Below, piece after piece: positions 19,581-21,271 of a DNA stretch of 21,271 nt. Made by a program: the position numbers and the translations under genes. The notes beneath the pieces are model-generated. The model was given only the letters and a program-made list of their open reading frames with translations, had not been told where the DNA came from and did not search any database. Origin of the DNA: F23-B02 sp045601285 (GTDB lineage: Bacteria > Bacillota > Clostridia > Oscillospirales > Oscillospiraceae); contig JAZRZJ010000008.1 of NCBI GenBank assembly GCA_045601285.1, positions 1-21,271 on the forward strand. The letters run 5' to 3'. Each line of letters opens with the position of its first letter. Within the stretch, counting starts at the first letter, position 1.

Positions 19581-20894
19581 ATGTTGAAGGTTGCAAAATT
19601 CGGCGGCTCCTCGATGGCCTCCGCCGGACAGTTTAAAAAAGTAAAAAGCATTATCGAAGCGGACCCCGCGAGAATGGTCGTCGTGGTTTCCGCGGCGGGC
19701 AAGAGAAGCAAGGAGGACCACAAGCTCACCGACCTTCTGTATCTCTGCCACGCACATATTAAATACGGCGTTGACTGCGACAGCGTTTTCGCAATGATTG
19801 CCGACCGTTACCGCGAAATCTGCTCCGAGCTTAATCTCGGGGTGGACATTGAGTCCGAGCTCAAGGCTCTGCGTGAGGAGCTTGACAGCGGCATCAGCAA
19901 GGACAAGCTGGTTTCCCGCGGCGAATACTTCTCCGCGAAGCTCATGGCGGACTATCTCGGCTATGACTTTCTTGATGCTGCAAGCTGGCTGAAGTTCAAC
20001 TTTGACGGCACCATCAACAAGGAGGAGTCCTACGCCGAGCTTGAAAAGCTTGCATCGGGACGCAGGGTCGTAATTCCCGGCTTCTACGGTGTCCTTCCCG
20101 ACGGAAGCGTCAAGGTGCTTTCCCGCGGCGGCAGCGACGTAACGGGCGCTCTTGCGGCAGCAGCCCTTGAGGCAGATGTATATGAAAACTGGACGGACGT
20201 TTCCGGTATTCTCATGGCGGACCCCCGCATAGTAGAAAATCCCGACACCATTGAGCACATCACCTATAACGAGCTGCGAAATCTCAGCTACATGGGCGCT
20301 CAGGTGCTGCACGAGGGCGCGGTTTTCCCCGTAAGAGAGAAGAATATTCCGCTGAATATCCGCAACACAAACGCTCCCGAGCACCCCGGCACCGTCATCA
20401 TGGAGAAGTTCGATGACGAGGCAATAAACGAGCGCTTTATAACGGGCATTGCCGGCAAAAAGAATTTCAGCATCGTAACGGTTTCAAAGTCCGGGCTTTC
20501 CTCCGAGGTGGGCTCACTCCGTAAGATCCTCGAGGCCTTTGAAAATCACAACGTCTGTGTTGAATATACCCCCTCGGGCATCGACTCCATCTCCGTTGTG
20601 GTGTCCTCGGCGTCAACGGCAAACTGCCTGTATTCCATCGTGGGCGAGCTTCAGAAGAGCATTAAGCCGGACAATATCGAAATCACAAACGATATCGCCA
20701 TTGTAGCAGCCGTCGGACGTAAAATGGCCTTCAAGCCCGGCTCCTCCGGCCGTCTCTTTGCGGCATTGGGCAGGAACGGAATCAACATCAGAATGATTTC
20801 CCAGGGCCCTGATGAGCTGAATATAATAGTTGGTGTAAACAATGACGACTTTGAAAATGCCGTCCGTGTAATATATCACAGCTTTGTGAAGTAA
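19581..20894 (+). CDS. Aspartate kinase
   Basis: This 437-residue enzyme phosphorylates aspartate, the committed step of the lysine/threonine/methionine pathway. The amino-acid-kinase signature Lys-Phe-Gly-Gly-Ser-Ser is at residues 6-11, and Ser-Arg-Gly-Gly-Ser-Asp lies near 180. Two C-terminal ACT domains (about 285-437) are visible, with Pro-Gly-Ser-Ser-Gly-Arg and Asn-Ile-Arg-Met-Ile-Ser-Gln-Gly segments in the second; they usually bind the feedback-inhibiting amino acid. Which amino acid inhibits it is not visible. The ATG follows the homoserine dehydrogenase stop by 3 bases and has only a weak ribosome binding site, so translational coupling is likely. Gene symbol is left open because lysC and thrA-type paralogues are not separable here. 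Confidence 0.94.
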   Translation: MLKVAKFGGSSMASAGQFKKVKSIIEADPARMVVVVSAAGKRSKEDHKLTDLLYLCHAHIKYGVDCDSVFAMIADRYREICSELNLGVDIESELKALREELDSGISKDKLVSRGEYFSAKLMADYLGYDFLDAASWLKFNFDGTINKEESYAELEKLASGRRVVIPGFYGVLPDGSVKVLSRGGSDVTGALAAAALEADVYENWTDVSGILMADPRIVENPDTIEHITYNELRNLSYMGAQVLHEGAVFPVREKNIPLNIRNTNAPEHPGTVIMEKFDDEAINERFITGIAGKKNFSIVTVSKSGLSSEVGSLRKILEAFENHNVCVEYTPSGIDSISVVVSSASTANCLYSIVGELQKSIKPDNIEITNDIAIVAAVGRKMAFKPGSSGRLFAALGRNGINIRMISQGPDELNIIVGVNNDDFENAVRVIYHSFVK

Positions 20895-20906
20895 GGAGTA
20901 TGAAAT

Positions 20907-21271
20907 ATGAAACAGTATAAAGTCGGTATTCTCGGTGCCACCGGCGCCGTAGGTCAGGAAATGATGAAAATATTTGCCGAGCGCAATTTCCCCATCGGCG
21001 AGCTGCGTCTGCTTGCCAGCGCAAAGAGCGCGGGCAAAGAATACGAATTCAAAGGCGAAAAGGTAAAGGTGGTCGAGGCCTGCCTTGACAACTTCAAGGG
21101 TCTGGACATAATCATGGGCGCCGCCGAAAACGACATCGCCGAGAAATTCATTGACGACATAAAGGCCAGCGGTGCGGTGTTCATCGATAACTCCAGCGCG
21201 TTCCGTCTCTGCCCCGAGGTTCCACTGGTAGTTCCCGAGATAAACGGCGAGGACGTAAAAAATCACAAGGG
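20907..21271 (+). CDS. asd: Aspartate-semialdehyde dehydrogenase (partial)
   Basis: About 121 residues of the N-terminus are visible before the window ends. The NADP loop Gly-Ala-Thr-Gly-Ala-Val-Gly is at residues 10-16, and an Asp-Asn-Ser-Ser-Ala-Phe-Arg segment follows near residue 95, both typical of Asd. The catalytic Cys lies beyond the window. The enzyme reduces aspartyl phosphate to the semialdehyde used by the first gene of this operon. GGAG lies 8 bases before the ATG at 20907. A nearer upstream ATG at 20900 is out of frame. Confidence 0.95.
   Translation, partial: MKQYKVGILGATGAVGQEMMKIFAERNFPIGELRLLASAKSAGKEYEFKGEKVKVVEACLDNFKGLDIIMGAAENDIAEKFIDDIKASGAVFIDNSSAFRLCPEVPLVVPEINGEDVKNHK

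Noticed and set aside
18588..20384. 598-residue minus-strand frame
   Set aside because: It is antisense to homoserine dehydrogenase and aspartate kinase, both strongly recognisable, and spans their junction.

Overview
The window looks like chromosome from an anaerobic, spore-forming clostridium, probably of the gut Oscillospiraceae/Ruminococcaceae type. The evidence is the spore maturation pair spmA-spmB, a ferredoxin carrying four iron-sulfur motifs, an AbrB/SpoVT-type regulator, a TAXI-TRAP transporter, strong Shine-Dalgarno sites with several TTG starts, and sigma-A promoters with near-consensus boxes. No phage gene, transposase or CRISPR array is visible. The taxonomic call is inference from gene content and style.

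Region 1 (about 1-1470) is the accessory part. It holds the start of a lipoprotein gene and a two-gene minus-strand operon: a four-helix-bundle protein of the S23/Avd-like family, then a small conserved membrane-anchored protein. The operon is flanked by hairpin-rich DNA. On its upstream side lies an unusual nested palindromic array: small hairpins separated by an 11-base spacer that flips orientation halfway. The array sits against a tRNA-Pro(TGG) gene.

Region 2 (about 1470-9700) is mostly housekeeping: a 40-residue unknown protein with a folded leader, tRNA dehydratase tcdA, a membrane-anchored SurA/PrsA-like foldase, a metallophosphoesterase, a 20-residue putative microprotein, a ZIP metal transporter, spmB-spmA, an AbrB-type regulator, rsmI and trmN methyltransferases, and the tandem ferredoxin. 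Back-to-back intrinsic terminators separate most units.

Region 3 (about 9700-14150) carries clpC, a hotdog thioesterase, a family 2 glycosyltransferase and a GNAT acetyltransferase. The clpC frame has no stop codon before its own intrinsic terminator. It stays open through the terminator and through the next promoter into the thioesterase. This ClpC also lacks the usual coiled-coil middle domain. Four consecutive hairpins follow the acetyltransferase.

Region 4 (about 14200-21271) holds a TAXI-TRAP uptake system (lipoprotein receptor, fused permease, and a possible SCP2-like partner) on the minus strand. Divergent from it is the aspartate-family amino acid operon: homoserine dehydrogenase, aspartate kinase and aspartate-semialdehyde dehydrogenase, the last cut by the window end.

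The two observations most worth follow-up are the stopless clpC frame and the nested hairpin array beside the four-helix-bundle operon.
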